Shown here in pieces: positions 17,545 through 26,046 of a stretch of 64,000 nt of DNA. The stretch spans positions 68,532 to 132,531 of the forward strand of contig UQWM01000002.1 of assembly GCA_900544795.1 (NCBI GenBank). Direction: 5' to 3'. Position 1 is the stretch's first letter. Every line of letters begins with the position of its first letter. Under the pieces are notes generated by a model. The model saw only the letters and a list, made by a program, of their open reading frames with translations. It made no database searches and had not been told where the DNA came from. The translations under genes and the position numbers were made by a program. This stretch comes from an uncultured Phascolarctobacterium sp. (GTDB lineage: Bacteria; Bacillota; Negativicutes; Acidaminococcales; Acidaminococcaceae).

Positions 17545-17727
17545 GTGTCTGATCCGATCATTAATATTGCCGGCAACAGAATGCTGCAACTGAAACAGGA
17601 CATTGCTGCCCTGCGCGAATGTCTGGTTGCCTGTGCTGATGAAAATAACAAAAAAAAGATCCGCAGCGAGATCATGGAAAAGGAAACATATTATAATATT
17701 CTGGCCGACAGGCAGCGCCTGGGTTAA
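17545..17727 (+). CDS. Small protein of unknown function
   Basis: A 60-residue charged, mostly helical protein I do not recognise. It starts at a GTG after GGAAGGTGA and carries a heptad-like region from about residue 14 to 50 with two cysteines (in the ALRECLVACAD segment). It is flanked by a hairpin upstream and a strong bidirectional terminator right after its stop, making it a self-contained unit between the atp operon and a convergent gene. The binding site and tidy boundaries are the reasons to believe it; no domain is visible. Confidence 0.6.
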   Translation: MSDPIINIAGNRMLQLKQDIAALRECLVACADENNKKKIRSEIMEKETYYNILADRQRLG

Positions 17728-17729
17728 TA

Positions 17730-17763
17730 AAAAAACTACCAATCGCAGGATTGGTAGTTTTTT
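17730..17763. terminator. Bidirectional terminator between convergent genes
   Basis: A 15-bp perfect stem (17730-17744 and 17749-17763) closes a GCAG loop; the stem ends in an A run on one side and a T run on the other, so it works on both strands, between the small plus-strand gene and the minus-strand gene. Confidence 0.9.
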
Positions 17764-17773
17764 ATTACCGTAT

Positions 17774-18289
17774 TTAAAATTTTACGATTTTGCTGCCCTG
17801 CATTTTATAGCTGAAGTTTTTACTGGTGTCCCAAAAATGGACGCCGATGGTAGAACCGGCTTGCAGCTCAAAACGGAGCTCGCTTTCGCTGAGCAGGTTT
17901 TTGTCGATGCACAGGCGGGCCAGTTGCTCGAAATCAGGTTCAGCCGGCAGCTCGTCGATGTTGACCAGACGATCTCGCGGGTAATCCTGATTACTGCTGC
18001 TGGTGATGTCCAAATAGATGATCTTGCCGCTTATATAATCGCCGACTGCTTTTAAAAGCTCGGCGTTACCTTTAGGGTCGTCGGGAAAAAAGCGGGGGGT
18101 TTTTCTATAAACGACCTTAAATTCCTTGTCGAAATCGTTAGTGAAGATTTCGATGGCATGGCCGCCATTGGGATTATGGACCAGGACGCAGATGTCATCA
18201 TCCGTTGGTTTGATTTCAATTTTTGCATTTTTACAAATAGCTGCAAGCTCATTGGCAAGTTCCTTGGCTTGTATTTCTGTATTTGTCAT
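17774..18289 (-). CDS. Conserved-looking protein of unknown function
   Basis: A 171-residue soluble protein, the only minus-strand gene I accept in the window. No signal peptide or membrane segment. The mix of helix (N-terminal 20 residues) and beta-rich regions (residues 28-60 and 140-171) resembles no family I can name. Its ATG is preceded on its own strand by AAAGGAGATG, and a TATAAT-like -10 box lies at 18314-18319 (reverse strand). It is convergent with the small gene at 17545 and divergent from murA. Confidence 0.75.
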   Translation of the reverse strand: MTNTEIQAKELANELAAICKNAKIEIKPTDDDICVLVHNPNGGHAIEIFTNDFDKEFKVVYRKTPRFFPDDPKGNAELLKAVGDYISGKIIYLDITSSSNQDYPRDRLVNIDELPAEPDFEQLARLCIDKNLLSESELRFELQAGSTIGVHFWDTSKNFSYKMQGSKIVKF

Positions 18290-18313
18290 AATTTTTCATC
18301 TCCTTTAATCAGT

Positions 18314-18319
18314 ATTATA
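18314..18319 (-). promoter_or_regulatory. -10 box for the minus-strand gene
   Basis: Reads TATAAT on the minus strand, about 25 bp before the start codon of the unknown gene. No good -35 box is seen at 16-18 bp. Confidence 0.4.
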
Positions 18320-18389
18320 ACACTTTTAAGAAAATAACTTGCGAAAAAACTGTGAGATATGTGAAATTTTTTGAAACGATTAAAAGCCA

Positions 18390-18418
18390 TTGTGCAAGTA
18401 CAACAAAAATGATAAAAT
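18390..18418 (+). promoter_or_regulatory. Probable murA promoter
   Basis: TTGTGC (18390-18395) and TAAAAT (18413-18418) separated by 17 bp, about 70 bp upstream of murA, in the divergent intergenic region. Confidence 0.55.
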
Positions 18419-18490
18419 ATTACAGTAAGTTTTATTTTCTGGAATTAACTTGTTTTGTATAACTATAGAAATTTCTAGGGGGCTATTGGA

Positions 18491-19756
18491 GTGGAGAAAT
18501 TAGTTGTCAAAGGCGGTAATCGTTTGACAGGCTCTGTAAAGACGAGTGGAGCTAAAAATGCCGTATTACCGATTATTGCCGCGTCTATTTTGGGCAATAC
18601 TCCCAGTCGTTTAGAGGAGATACCGGCGCTTGATGATGTGCGTACCATTTGCGCTGTTTTAAATTGTTTGGGTATTAAAGTCGATGCCAGCGAGCCCCAT
18701 GTGTTGAACATAGATAGCACGGAGATCACTTCCTGTGAGGCTCCCTATGAACTGGTGCGCTGTATGCGTGCGTCTTTTTTGGTAATGGGCCCACTTTTGG
18801 CCCGCAAAGGTAAGGCGCGTATTTCACAGCCGGGCGGCTGCGCTATTGGGACCCGTCCTATCGACCTGCATTTAAAGGGATTTGAGGCTTTGGGCGTTAA
18901 GATTGAGCAGGGTCATGGCTATATCGAGGCTACCGCCCCTAACGGTTTGGTAGGCACGACGATTTATTTTGACTTTCCCAGTGTGGGAGCTACGGAAAAT
19001 GTGATGATGGCGGCGGCTTTGGCTGAAGGCACTACTATTTTAGAAAATCCGGCTGAAGAACCGGAGATCGTTGATCTGGCCAACTATTTGAACCAGATGG
19101 GCGCTAAGGTCCGTGGCGCTGGTACTAATGTGATCCGCATTGAAGGTGTGAAGGAGTTGCATGGTGCTGACCATACGGTTATTCCTGACCGAATCGAGGC
19201 GGGTACTTATATGATCGCTGCGGCGATGACAGGCGGCGATATTATTGTGGAGAATGTTTTGACCGAGCATCAGAAACCGCTGATAGCCAAGCTGCGCGAA
19301 GCAGGTGTTACGGTGGAGGAAGATGTGGACAGCGTACGCGTTACCGGTACGGGTAAGCTGAAGCCTATCGATATCAAAACCTTGCCTTATCCTGGTTTCC
19401 CCACGGATATGCAGGCACAGATGATGGCGATGATGACTGTGGCCGAGGGCCGCAGCAAGGTTACGGAAACGGTGTTTGAAAACAGGTTCATGCACGTTGT
19501 CGAGCTGAATCGGATGGGCGCCAGCATTACGGCCGAAGGCCGCAGCGCCGTGGTAGATGGTCCGGCTAAGCTGACTGGCTGTCAGGTGCGTGCTACCGAC
19601 CTACGGGCTGGTGCGGCGATGATTTTGGCAGGCTTGGTTGCTGAAGGAACGACAGAAATTTGCGACATTTACCATATCGATCGCGGTTATGAAGAGATAG
19701 TGACTAAGCTGCAAGGCTTGGGCGCTGATATTGAACTTGTTGGCGGGAATGATTAA
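18491..19756 (+). CDS. murA: UDP-N-acetylglucosamine 1-carboxyvinyltransferase
   Basis: A 421-residue enzyme for the first committed step of peptidoglycan synthesis, adding enolpyruvate from PEP to UDP-GlcNAc. The catalytic cysteine is C117 in QPGGCAIG, so the enzyme should be fosfomycin-sensitive at this position. The substrate lysine-asparagine pair lies in GAKNAVLPI (20-28). GTG start at 18491. As in Bacillus, murA lies downstream of the atp operon and near mbl. Confidence 0.97.
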   Translation: MEKLVVKGGNRLTGSVKTSGAKNAVLPIIAASILGNTPSRLEEIPALDDVRTICAVLNCLGIKVDASEPHVLNIDSTEITSCEAPYELVRCMRASFLVMGPLLARKGKARISQPGGCAIGTRPIDLHLKGFEALGVKIEQGHGYIEATAPNGLVGTTIYFDFPSVGATENVMMAAALAEGTTILENPAEEPEIVDLANYLNQMGAKVRGAGTNVIRIEGVKELHGADHTVIPDRIEAGTYMIAAAMTGGDIIVENVLTEHQKPLIAKLREAGVTVEEDVDSVRVTGTGKLKPIDIKTLPYPGFPTDMQAQMMAMMTVAEGRSKVTETVFENRFMHVVELNRMGASITAEGRSAVVDGPAKLTGCQVRATDLRAGAAMILAGLVAEGTTEICDIYHIDRGYEEIVTKLQGLGADIELVGGND

Positions 19757-19770
19757 AAGCAGGTGAAAAA

Positions 19771-20793
19771 ATGTTTTTTAAGAGTGTTGATATAGGTATC
19801 GATTTAGGAACTGCCAATATTTTGGTTTTTATCAAGGGAAAGGGTATCGTTTTGAACGAGCCTTCTGTTGTGGCCATTGATAAAGACAAGAACAAGATCC
19901 TGGCGGTAGGCGAAGAGGCACGGCAGATGATTGGCCGTACGCCGGGTAATATTGTGGCGATCCGTCCTTTGAAAGAGGGCGTTATTGCTAATTATACGAT
20001 CACCCAGAAGATGATGGAGTATGTGGTCAATAAAGTGGCCGGCAAAAGCTTTTTCAGCAAGCCGCGTATTATGGTCTGTATCCCAACGGGCGTTACTTCG
20101 GTAGAAAAACGTGCTGTTTTGGAAGCGACCATGCAGGCAGGAGCTTCTAAAACTTATCTGCTGGAAGAACCTTTGGCTGCGGCGCTTGGTGCTGGGCTGG
20201 ATATTGCGGCTGCGTCCGGCAGTATGGTTGTCGATATTGGCGGCGGTACTACGGATATTGCCGTGCTGAGCTTAGGTGGCGTAGTTGTGGACGCATCTTT
20301 GCGTATCGGCGGTGATGCTTTTGACGAGGCTATTATCAGGTATGTGAAACGGATGCATAATGTTTTGATCGGCGAGCGTACTGCTGAAGATATCAAGATC
20401 AATGTAGCTACCGTGCACCCGGACGGACGGCAGGTAGAGCAGGAGGTCCGCGGACGCGATCTGGTCACAGGTCTGCCAACGACGATCAAGGTCACTTCCG
20501 AGGATGGTCGCAAGGCGTTGCGGGAATCTGTGGCTTCTTTGGTCGCTTCTGTAAGATCGGTATTGGAAAAATGCCCGCCGGAGCTGTCGGCTGATATTGT
20601 AGACAAGGGTATTTATCTGACAGGCGGCGGTGCTTTGCTTGACGGCGTCGACAGGGTGCTGAAGGATGAGACAGGCATCGATACTTATGTGGCAGAGCAG
20701 GCCCTTGACTGTGTTGCTTTAGGTACCGGCAAGGCTTTATCTGACTTAAATAAACTGCGCCCAGGTTCGATTGTGGGTAACGGCAGTCTGTAA
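19771..20793 (+). CDS. Rod shape-determining protein MreB/Mbl
   Basis: A 340-residue bacterial actin that organises sidewall peptidoglycan synthesis. Phosphate-binding motifs are clear: IGIDLGTANILVF near the start, VVDIGGGTTDIAVLSLGG near residue 155, and LTGGGALLDGVD near residue 288. An amphipathic N-terminal segment (FFKSVD) fits membrane binding. Starts 14 nt after murA. The Firmicute position next to murA suggests the Mbl paralogue; mreC and mreD are not here. Confidence 0.94.
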   Translation: MFFKSVDIGIDLGTANILVFIKGKGIVLNEPSVVAIDKDKNKILAVGEEARQMIGRTPGNIVAIRPLKEGVIANYTITQKMMEYVVNKVAGKSFFSKPRIMVCIPTGVTSVEKRAVLEATMQAGASKTYLLEEPLAAALGAGLDIAAASGSMVVDIGGGTTDIAVLSLGGVVVDASLRIGGDAFDEAIIRYVKRMHNVLIGERTAEDIKINVATVHPDGRQVEQEVRGRDLVTGLPTTIKVTSEDGRKALRESVASLVASVRSVLEKCPPELSADIVDKGIYLTGGGALLDGVDRVLKDETGIDTYVAEQALDCVALGTGKALSDLNKLRPGSIVGNGSL

Positions 20794-20805
20794 TTGCTTA
20801 TGCTT

Positions 20806-20839
20806 ATACACAGTCCTTGGGGCTGTGTATTGTTTTTTT
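20806..20839 (+). terminator. Terminator after mreB/mbl
   Basis: ATACACAG (20806-20813) pairs with CTGTGTAT (20823-20830), followed by TG and seven Ts. Confidence 0.82.
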
Positions 20840-20852
20840 AGGAGGTTTGAGA

Positions 20853-22253
20853 ATGTTGCAGAAAAAATACTTTTTAAAAATAGTGCTGACGGCGCTTTTG
20901 GTGCTGCTGCCGGTGCAGGCTTGGGCCGCTGTGGTAAGCAAAATGCGCTACAGCAGCAGCCCGACCAGAGTACGGATCGTGCTTGATGTTGACGAACCAG
21001 TCAAATTTAAGGACGTGAAGCAGGGCGACGCGATCGTGGTGAACCTGGAAGCAGCTGCTGCCAAAGAGCTGCGCGAAAAGGTGAAGGACCCCATCATTAA
21101 AAGCGTTGTTTTGAAAAAGGACGGACGTAAGGCCTCCAAACTGGTGGTGGAGCTTAATAAAGAGCAGCAGTATAAAGTGTTTGCTTTGCAGAAGCCTGAC
21201 CGTATCGTGCTGGATATTTACCGTATCCTGGTATCTAAAAATACGGTAGAGCAGGGTAAAGGGCTGAAATACACTTTCTGGCAGGACGATATGGAAGGGC
21301 TGCCGATACAAATGCACATTTTGGAGCTGGCGCCTGACAGCGGCTACAGCGTAAGGCCTTTTTCGGGGGCGATAGATAAGAACGGTCGCGGTACCCTGCT
21401 GAAAGCGGCCAATGCTTTGGGCGCCAAGGCCGCAGTTAATGCTTCGTATTTTGATACCAGCGGCTGGATCATTGGCAATTTGAAGCTTGATGGTGAATGG
21501 TTGGGTATGGAAGATAAGGCGCGTAGCGCTTTTGTAGTTGCTGGTAAGCAGCCGCAGATCATGAAGGATCTGGCTTATAACGGCAGCGTGATGCTTCCGA
21601 CTCTGGGGGTCAAGCTACCGGTCAAAGGCATCAATCGGGAACGGATAGCTGAGGACGTAGTGGTTTATACCCACTATTTTGTACCTTCGACGCGCACTAA
21701 TGCTTTTGGCGCCGAGGTACGCATTAAGGACGGCAAGGTAACTGAGATCAGTACAGCTGGCAATATGCGGCTGGATAAAAATAGTGTCGTCGTTTCGGCA
21801 CACGGGGCTAATGCCAAGGTGCTGCAACAGCTAAAAGTAGGCGACCGGGCCAGTGTGCAGCAGACCTTAGGCAGCGAAGCGGCAGATAAGGCCGAACTGG
21901 TACTGGGCGCAGGGCCGTTACTGGTAGAAAATGGCAAACGCAATGTGCGTTCGGCCAGCGAGCAGATCGCTGGAGACATTGCTTACGGCAGGGCGCCCAG
22001 AACTGCTATCGGCGTGAAGAAAGACGGTACGGTGATATTGCTGGTCGTTGACGGACGGCGCGCTACCTCGGCTGGTATGACGCTGGAAGAAGTGGCCCGT
22101 TATATGATCAGGCTGGGAGCCTGGTCGGCGCTTAATTTTGACGGTGGCGGCAGCAGCGAGATGGTACTGAACAAGAAAATATTGAACAACCCTTCAGATG
22201 GAAGAGAGCGGGCTGTCAGTGTGGGCTTAGGCCTGTTCCCTAAGAAGAACTGA
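20853..22253 (+). CDS. Secreted AMIN-domain phosphodiester glycosidase family protein
   Basis: A 466-residue exported protein. Signal peptide about residues 1-25 (ends AWAA). An AMIN domain (roughly 28-120; SSPTRVRIVLDVDEP, KPDRIVLDIY) should bind peptidoglycan or localise the protein at the envelope. The C-terminal part (about 200-466) is a NAGPA-type phosphodiester glycosidase domain with GRAPRTAIGV and LNFDGGGSSEMVLN. The family removes sugars linked through phosphodiesters; the substrate here is unknown. The ATG 20853 follows GGAGGTTTGAG; a start 12 codons earlier would begin inside the terminator. Confidence 0.88.
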   Translation: MLQKKYFLKIVLTALLVLLPVQAWAAVVSKMRYSSSPTRVRIVLDVDEPVKFKDVKQGDAIVVNLEAAAAKELREKVKDPIIKSVVLKKDGRKASKLVVELNKEQQYKVFALQKPDRIVLDIYRILVSKNTVEQGKGLKYTFWQDDMEGLPIQMHILELAPDSGYSVRPFSGAIDKNGRGTLLKAANALGAKAAVNASYFDTSGWIIGNLKLDGEWLGMEDKARSAFVVAGKQPQIMKDLAYNGSVMLPTLGVKLPVKGINRERIAEDVVVYTHYFVPSTRTNAFGAEVRIKDGKVTEISTAGNMRLDKNSVVVSAHGANAKVLQQLKVGDRASVQQTLGSEAADKAELVLGAGPLLVENGKRNVRSASEQIAGDIAYGRAPRTAIGVKKDGTVILLVVDGRRATSAGMTLEEVARYMIRLGAWSALNFDGGGSSEMVLNKKILNNPSDGRERAVSVGLGLFPKKN

Positions 22254-22254
22254 C

Positions 22255-22283
22255 TTGTCAAAGCTAAATTAGAATAGTATAAT
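22255..22283 (+). promoter_or_regulatory. Probable promoter of the small lipoyl-fold gene
   Basis: TTGTCA (22255-22260) and TATAAT (22278-22283), exactly 17 bp apart, starting at the end of the preceding gene. Close to consensus. Confidence 0.65.
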
Positions 22284-22340
22284 ACAAATAGGGAGTTATG
22301 CAGAAATCCCTGTTCTTCCTTAATTGAAGGGGTGATAGAT

Positions 22341-22652
22341 ATGAAAAAGATGAATTGGAGAGTCATTGCTGTACTGGTAGTGCTCTGTATTTTGGGCGGG
22401 GCCTATACGTTGGCATTTGCCAATCCTGCTGTAGATCAGAAAGTGACTTTGAATGGCGTTGTTTTGGCAGACGGACTGGTGACTGTTGGCAGTCAGGTTA
22501 CCGAAGGTCAGGTACTGGTGAAAATTAAAACTATTGCCGGACCCGCACCGGCGGCCAGAGCGAATATTGCCGGCAAAGTGGTTGCCGTATTGGTCAAACC
22601 GGGCGATAATATCAGTAACGGACAGACTGTAGTGCGTATAGCACCTAACTAA
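22341..22652 (+). CDS. Small exported protein with biotin/lipoyl-like fold
   Basis: A 103-residue protein: an N-terminal signal or membrane anchor (about 7-28, ending AFANP), then a compact beta-rich domain resembling biotinyl/lipoyl domains, with the two half-repeats GSQVTEGQVLVKI and ANIAGKVVAVLVKPGDNISNGQTVVRI pattern. The lysine that carries biotin or lipoate in an MKM-type turn is not apparent, so it is probably an unmodified structural domain, as in HlyD-type adaptors. Its partner is unknown. ATG 22341 follows GGGGTGAT. Confidence 0.75.
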   Translation: MKKMNWRVIAVLVVLCILGGAYTLAFANPAVDQKVTLNGVVLADGLVTVGSQVTEGQVLVKIKTIAGPAPAARANIAGKVVAVLVKPGDNISNGQTVVRIAPN

Positions 22653-22663
22653 GAAAAAATTTG

Positions 22664-22697
22664 AAACCGGCGTGCTGCTCTGCTCACGCCGGTTTTA
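22664..22697 (+). terminator. Hairpin terminator after the lipoyl-fold gene
   Basis: An 11-bp stem AAACCGGCGTG (22664-22674) / CACGCCGGTTT (22685-22695) with only four Ts following. It may attenuate rather than stop transcription into the S55 peptidase gene. Confidence 0.65.
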
Positions 22698-22714
22698 CAC
22701 TATTATGGAGCGTT

Positions 22715-24379
22715 ATGAAAAAACAGATATTTATTTTAAGCTTAATAATATGGTGTGTCAGCAGTGTTTTGGCTTATGCTAATGTGCCGCTGATGCCCGT
22801 GGAAGATATTGTGCCGGGCATGCGCGGTATTGCGAAAACCGTTATTGCAGGCGATACTATCGAAGAGTTCGATGTTGAGGTGCTGGGCGTTATTGGTAAT
22901 GACGCTATGGGGCACAATATCCTGATAAAGGCCAGCGGCGACGTGATCGACCGCAGCGGCGGCATCGCTCAGGGCATGAGCGGTAGCCCTGTGTATATTA
23001 ACGGCAGGCTGGCGGGGGCCGTAGCTTTTGGTAAGGCTTTTACTGATCCCCAATATTGTTTTTTAACACCGATCGGCAGGATGCTGGACCTTTTGAACGA
23101 GCCGGCGCCGAGGCCTTCGGAATTTTTGCCGAAGAACACGCCGCTGATGGCCGGAGGATTTACGGAAGCGGGTGTAAAATATCTAAGTGAAAAGCTGGAA
23201 CCCTTCGGTTTGAAGGCTACAGGTGTTGGCGGCAGCGGTGCCGTTAGCAGCCAGCTACCTTTGCAACCGGGCAGCGCTGTGGGTGTTTCGCTGATGCGCG
23301 GGGATATCCAGTTGGGCGCTTTGGGTACAGTTACCTGGGTCGGCGATGACGGCAAGGTGCTGGCTTTTGGCCATCCCTTTATGCAGCGCGGCGAGTCTTG
23401 TTATTTCATGAATAAGGCCTGGATTTTGGCGTCGCTGCCTAATTTGGAGTCGGCCTATAAGGTCGGTACTATCGGTGAAACTATCGGTACCTTTACCCAG
23501 GACCGCAGTGCCGGTATCGCAGGTAAAATCGGGCAAGGGCCTCCTGTAGTGCCGGTCTATGTTTCGGTTACTGATGGCGCCAGAGGCATCAACAACAGTT
23601 CCCGGGTGGAGATTATCGACGATGAAGTGTTGCTGCCGGCCATTCTGGATGCAGTTGCTTATAATACGGTGGCCAAGACTATGGACCGCGAAGGCGGCGG
23701 TACGGCAAGATTCTCGTTCCGTATCGACGGGCGCGGCCAGGTCAGCGGGCCAATCAATGTTCAGCGTGAAAATATGTATTACGCCAATGCCGGCATCGGC
23801 AAGCTTATCAATCAGGAACTGGTGGAAGCAGGTACCATCTTAACGCAGAACAAGTTTGAAAAAGTTGATATTTATGGCGTCAATATCAATATCGTTTTGG
23901 ATGATAAGGCCGAAGTAGCCGAAATCATCAGCGCTACAGCGCGCGAAAAAGAAGCGGCCCCCGGAGATACTATCCATATCGACGTGCAGCTGCAGCCGTA
24001 CAGGGCCCCTAAGGTCACTAAAACAGTAATGTTTAAAATACCCAAGGAGCAGCGGGACGGAAAATTGCCGCTGACGGTACGTGGCGGCAGTTCGATGGCC
24101 TGGATCCAGAACCTGCTGCGTAAACAGCGTGAGGAAGGTGTGCCGGCCCAGCAGAAGGATACTCGTAAAACGCTGAATGATTTTATTAAAAGCATCAATG
24201 ATGCAGATCAGAACAATGACCTGATAATTGATATCGCTGCCGGACAGGGCAGTCCCAATACTGCGGCGCAGGCCGGTGGTTTTGCTTCCATGCTGGAAGG
24301 TAGCCCCATGAAGCAGAAAACGACTATGAACTTTATTGTTGACGGTACTACTGATATCGTTGTCGACGTGGTAAAATAA
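22715..24379 (+). CDS. SpoIVB-type S55 family peptidase
   Basis: A 554-residue exported protein with an N-terminal signal sequence (about 1-22) and an S55 (SpoIVB) peptidase domain. Seen: MPVEDIVPGMRGIAKT, typical of the family start, and GMSGSP at 87-92 carrying the serine nucleophile; a conserved GHPF motif (AFGHPF) follows near residue 225. In sporulating Firmicutes SpoIVB cuts SpoIVFA to activate sigma-K; this copy is longer (SpoIVB about 425) with a C-terminal region of unknown role, and lies between cell-wall and outer-membrane genes. The ATG 22715 after ATGGAGCG is better than a TTG 18 codons upstream inside the hairpin. Confidence 0.85.
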   Translation: MKKQIFILSLIIWCVSSVLAYANVPLMPVEDIVPGMRGIAKTVIAGDTIEEFDVEVLGVIGNDAMGHNILIKASGDVIDRSGGIAQGMSGSPVYINGRLAGAVAFGKAFTDPQYCFLTPIGRMLDLLNEPAPRPSEFLPKNTPLMAGGFTEAGVKYLSEKLEPFGLKATGVGGSGAVSSQLPLQPGSAVGVSLMRGDIQLGALGTVTWVGDDGKVLAFGHPFMQRGESCYFMNKAWILASLPNLESAYKVGTIGETIGTFTQDRSAGIAGKIGQGPPVVPVYVSVTDGARGINNSSRVEIIDDEVLLPAILDAVAYNTVAKTMDREGGGTARFSFRIDGRGQVSGPINVQRENMYYANAGIGKLINQELVEAGTILTQNKFEKVDIYGVNINIVLDDKAEVAEIISATAREKEAAPGDTIHIDVQLQPYRAPKVTKTVMFKIPKEQRDGKLPLTVRGGSSMAWIQNLLRKQREEGVPAQQKDTRKTLNDFIKSINDADQNNDLIIDIAAGQGSPNTAAQAGGFASMLEGSPMKQKTTMNFIVDGTTDIVVDVVK

Positions 24380-24503
24380 TTAAAATTTTAAACGCGGAAC
24401 ATAAAAAAGTCATAAAAATAAAGTATATTATAAGCAGGGATATTTAGCTTTGAAATTGAATTATAAACAATTATAGCTTTTTTGGAGGAAAGGAGTTTTC
24501 GTA
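24380..24503. other. Leader of the outer-membrane block
   Basis: An AT-rich gap of 124 bp with -10-like boxes around 24423-24435 (TATATTATAAG). A promoter for mlaE is expected, but I cannot assign a -35 box. A strong GGAGGAAAGGAG binding site ends the gap. Confidence 0.4.
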
Positions 24504-25274
24504 ATGCTGCAGACTATATGCAACGACTTAGGCAGGATGATGCTTAACGGCTGCGCTGGTGCCGGTCGGATGATGCTGCTTTTTACGGATACTCTTAAAC
24601 GTATCAGCAAGGCGGACTGGAAGGACACTGTCAGGCAGATGGCTAAGCTGGGGGCGGATTCGCTGCCTATAGTAATGATGACGATCCTTTTCACAGGGAT
24701 GGTTTTTTCGGTACAGACGGCCAAAGAGTTTGTACGCTTTGGTGCTTCGTCGTCAGTTGGCGGCATCGTGGCCATCGCTATGGGCCGTGAGCTGGTCCCG
24801 GTGCTGACGGGCGTTGTGGTGGCCGGTCGTATCGGTGCTGCCATAGCTGCCGAGATCGGCACGATGAAGGTCACCGAACAGATCGACGCGCTGAAGGTAA
24901 TGGCGACTAATCCAACTGCCTATCTGGTAGTGCCCAGGTTTCTGGCCATTGTCCTGATGATGCCGGTGCTGATAGTTTTTGCCAATACCATCGGCAATAT
25001 CGGCGGCTGGGTGGTGTCGCATTATTATGCAGGCATCAGCACCTTTACTTATGTAAATTCTATCAAAATGTTTGCCGAACCCTTTGATATGGTTGGTGGC
25101 ATGATCAAAAGCGCTGTCTTCGGCGGTATTATCGCTATTGTAGCCTGCCATAAAGGGCTGGGCGCCAAACAAGGTGCTGAAGGCGTAGGTATTGCCACTA
25201 CCGATTCGGTAGTGCTGTCGATCGTCTTGATCTTTATAACCAATTACTTTTTATCGATATTACTGTATGTTTAA
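24504..25274 (+). CDS. mlaE: Phospholipid ABC transporter permease MlaE
   Basis: A 256-residue integral membrane protein of the MlaE/YrbE permease family, the membrane core of the Mla phospholipid transporter. Five to six hydrophobic helices; the family signatures ELVPVLTGVVVAGRIGAAIAAEIGTM pattern (around residue 95-120) and VTEQIDALKVMATNP are clear. First gene of a compact mlaEFD set: 14 nt before mlaF. No mlaA, mlaB or mlaC is found in the window. Confidence 0.95.
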   Translation: MLQTICNDLGRMMLNGCAGAGRMMLLFTDTLKRISKADWKDTVRQMAKLGADSLPIVMMTILFTGMVFSVQTAKEFVRFGASSSVGGIVAIAMGRELVPVLTGVVVAGRIGAAIAAEIGTMKVTEQIDALKVMATNPTAYLVVPRFLAIVLMMPVLIVFANTIGNIGGWVVSHYYAGISTFTYVNSIKMFAEPFDMVGGMIKSAVFGGIIAIVACHKGLGAKQGAEGVGIATTDSVVLSIVLIFITNYFLSILLYV

Positions 25275-25288
25275 AGGAGGTACTGCCT

Positions 25289-26044
25289 GTGGCAGAACCG
25301 ATTATCAGTTTGCAGAAATTGAATATTGCCTTCGGTGAGCATGTGGTAATAGATGATATTGACCTGGAAATCAGGCAGGGTGAGACATTAGCGATCCTGG
25401 GCCCATCGGGCAGCGGTAAAAGTACCATTTTGCGTACGATGATCGGGCTGCTTGAGCCTACGGGCGGCGAAGTTTTTATCAAAGGTGAACATGTCAACGA
25501 GCTGGATGAAGATGGCTGGAACAGCCTGCGTCAGAAAATGGGCATGGTGTTTCAATATTCTGCCCTTTTTGATTTTTTAACAGTGGGCGAGAATGTGGCC
25601 TTCGGATTGCGGCAGCACACGGATAAGGCAGAAGACGAGATCCAGGGCATTGTTGATGAGATGCTGGAACTGGTGGGGCTGCCCCATGCTAAAGAGCAGT
25701 ATCCGGCAGAGCTGTCCGGCGGTATGAAAAAAAGAGTGGGGCTGGCCAGGGCTATAGCCAACCGGCCAGAAATAGTTTTATATGATGAACCTACGGCAGG
25801 TCTTGATCCGATCATGTCGAATAATATCAGCAGGTTGATCCGTAAAACGCAGGAACAGCTGCAGGTGACGTCGGTTTTGGTAACTCATGATATGGAATCG
25901 GCGTTTTATGCTGCCGACAGGATCGCCATGCTGTATAAGGGTAAGATAGCGGCGCTGGGAACGGTCGCAGAGATTCGTAATGGTCATAATCAAATCGTGG
26001 ATGCGTTTATCCGCGGTAAAGAAATCAGAGAGGAGGCGGAATAG
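25289..26044 (+). CDS. mlaF: Phospholipid ABC transporter ATPase MlaF
   Basis: A 251-residue ABC ATPase. Walker A GPSGSGKST (about 39-47), signature ELSGGMKKRVGLARAI and Walker B IVLYDEPTAGLDP are all intact. GTG start at 25289 after AAAGGAGGT. Powers MlaE; gap to mlaD is 2 nt, so mlaE, mlaF and mlaD are co-translated. Confidence 0.96.
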   Translation: MAEPIISLQKLNIAFGEHVVIDDIDLEIRQGETLAILGPSGSGKSTILRTMIGLLEPTGGEVFIKGEHVNELDEDGWNSLRQKMGMVFQYSALFDFLTVGENVAFGLRQHTDKAEDEIQGIVDEMLELVGLPHAKEQYPAELSGGMKKRVGLARAIANRPEIVLYDEPTAGLDPIMSNNISRLIRKTQEQLQVTSVLVTHDMESAFYAADRIAMLYKGKIAALGTVAEIRNGHNQIVDAFIRGKEIREEAE

Positions 26045-26046
26045 TA

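Noticed and set aside
22655..22714. Upstream TTG start (22661) for the S55 peptidase
   Set aside because: The added 18 residues are encoded by the hairpin and would bury the signal peptide; ATG 22715 has a GGAG site.
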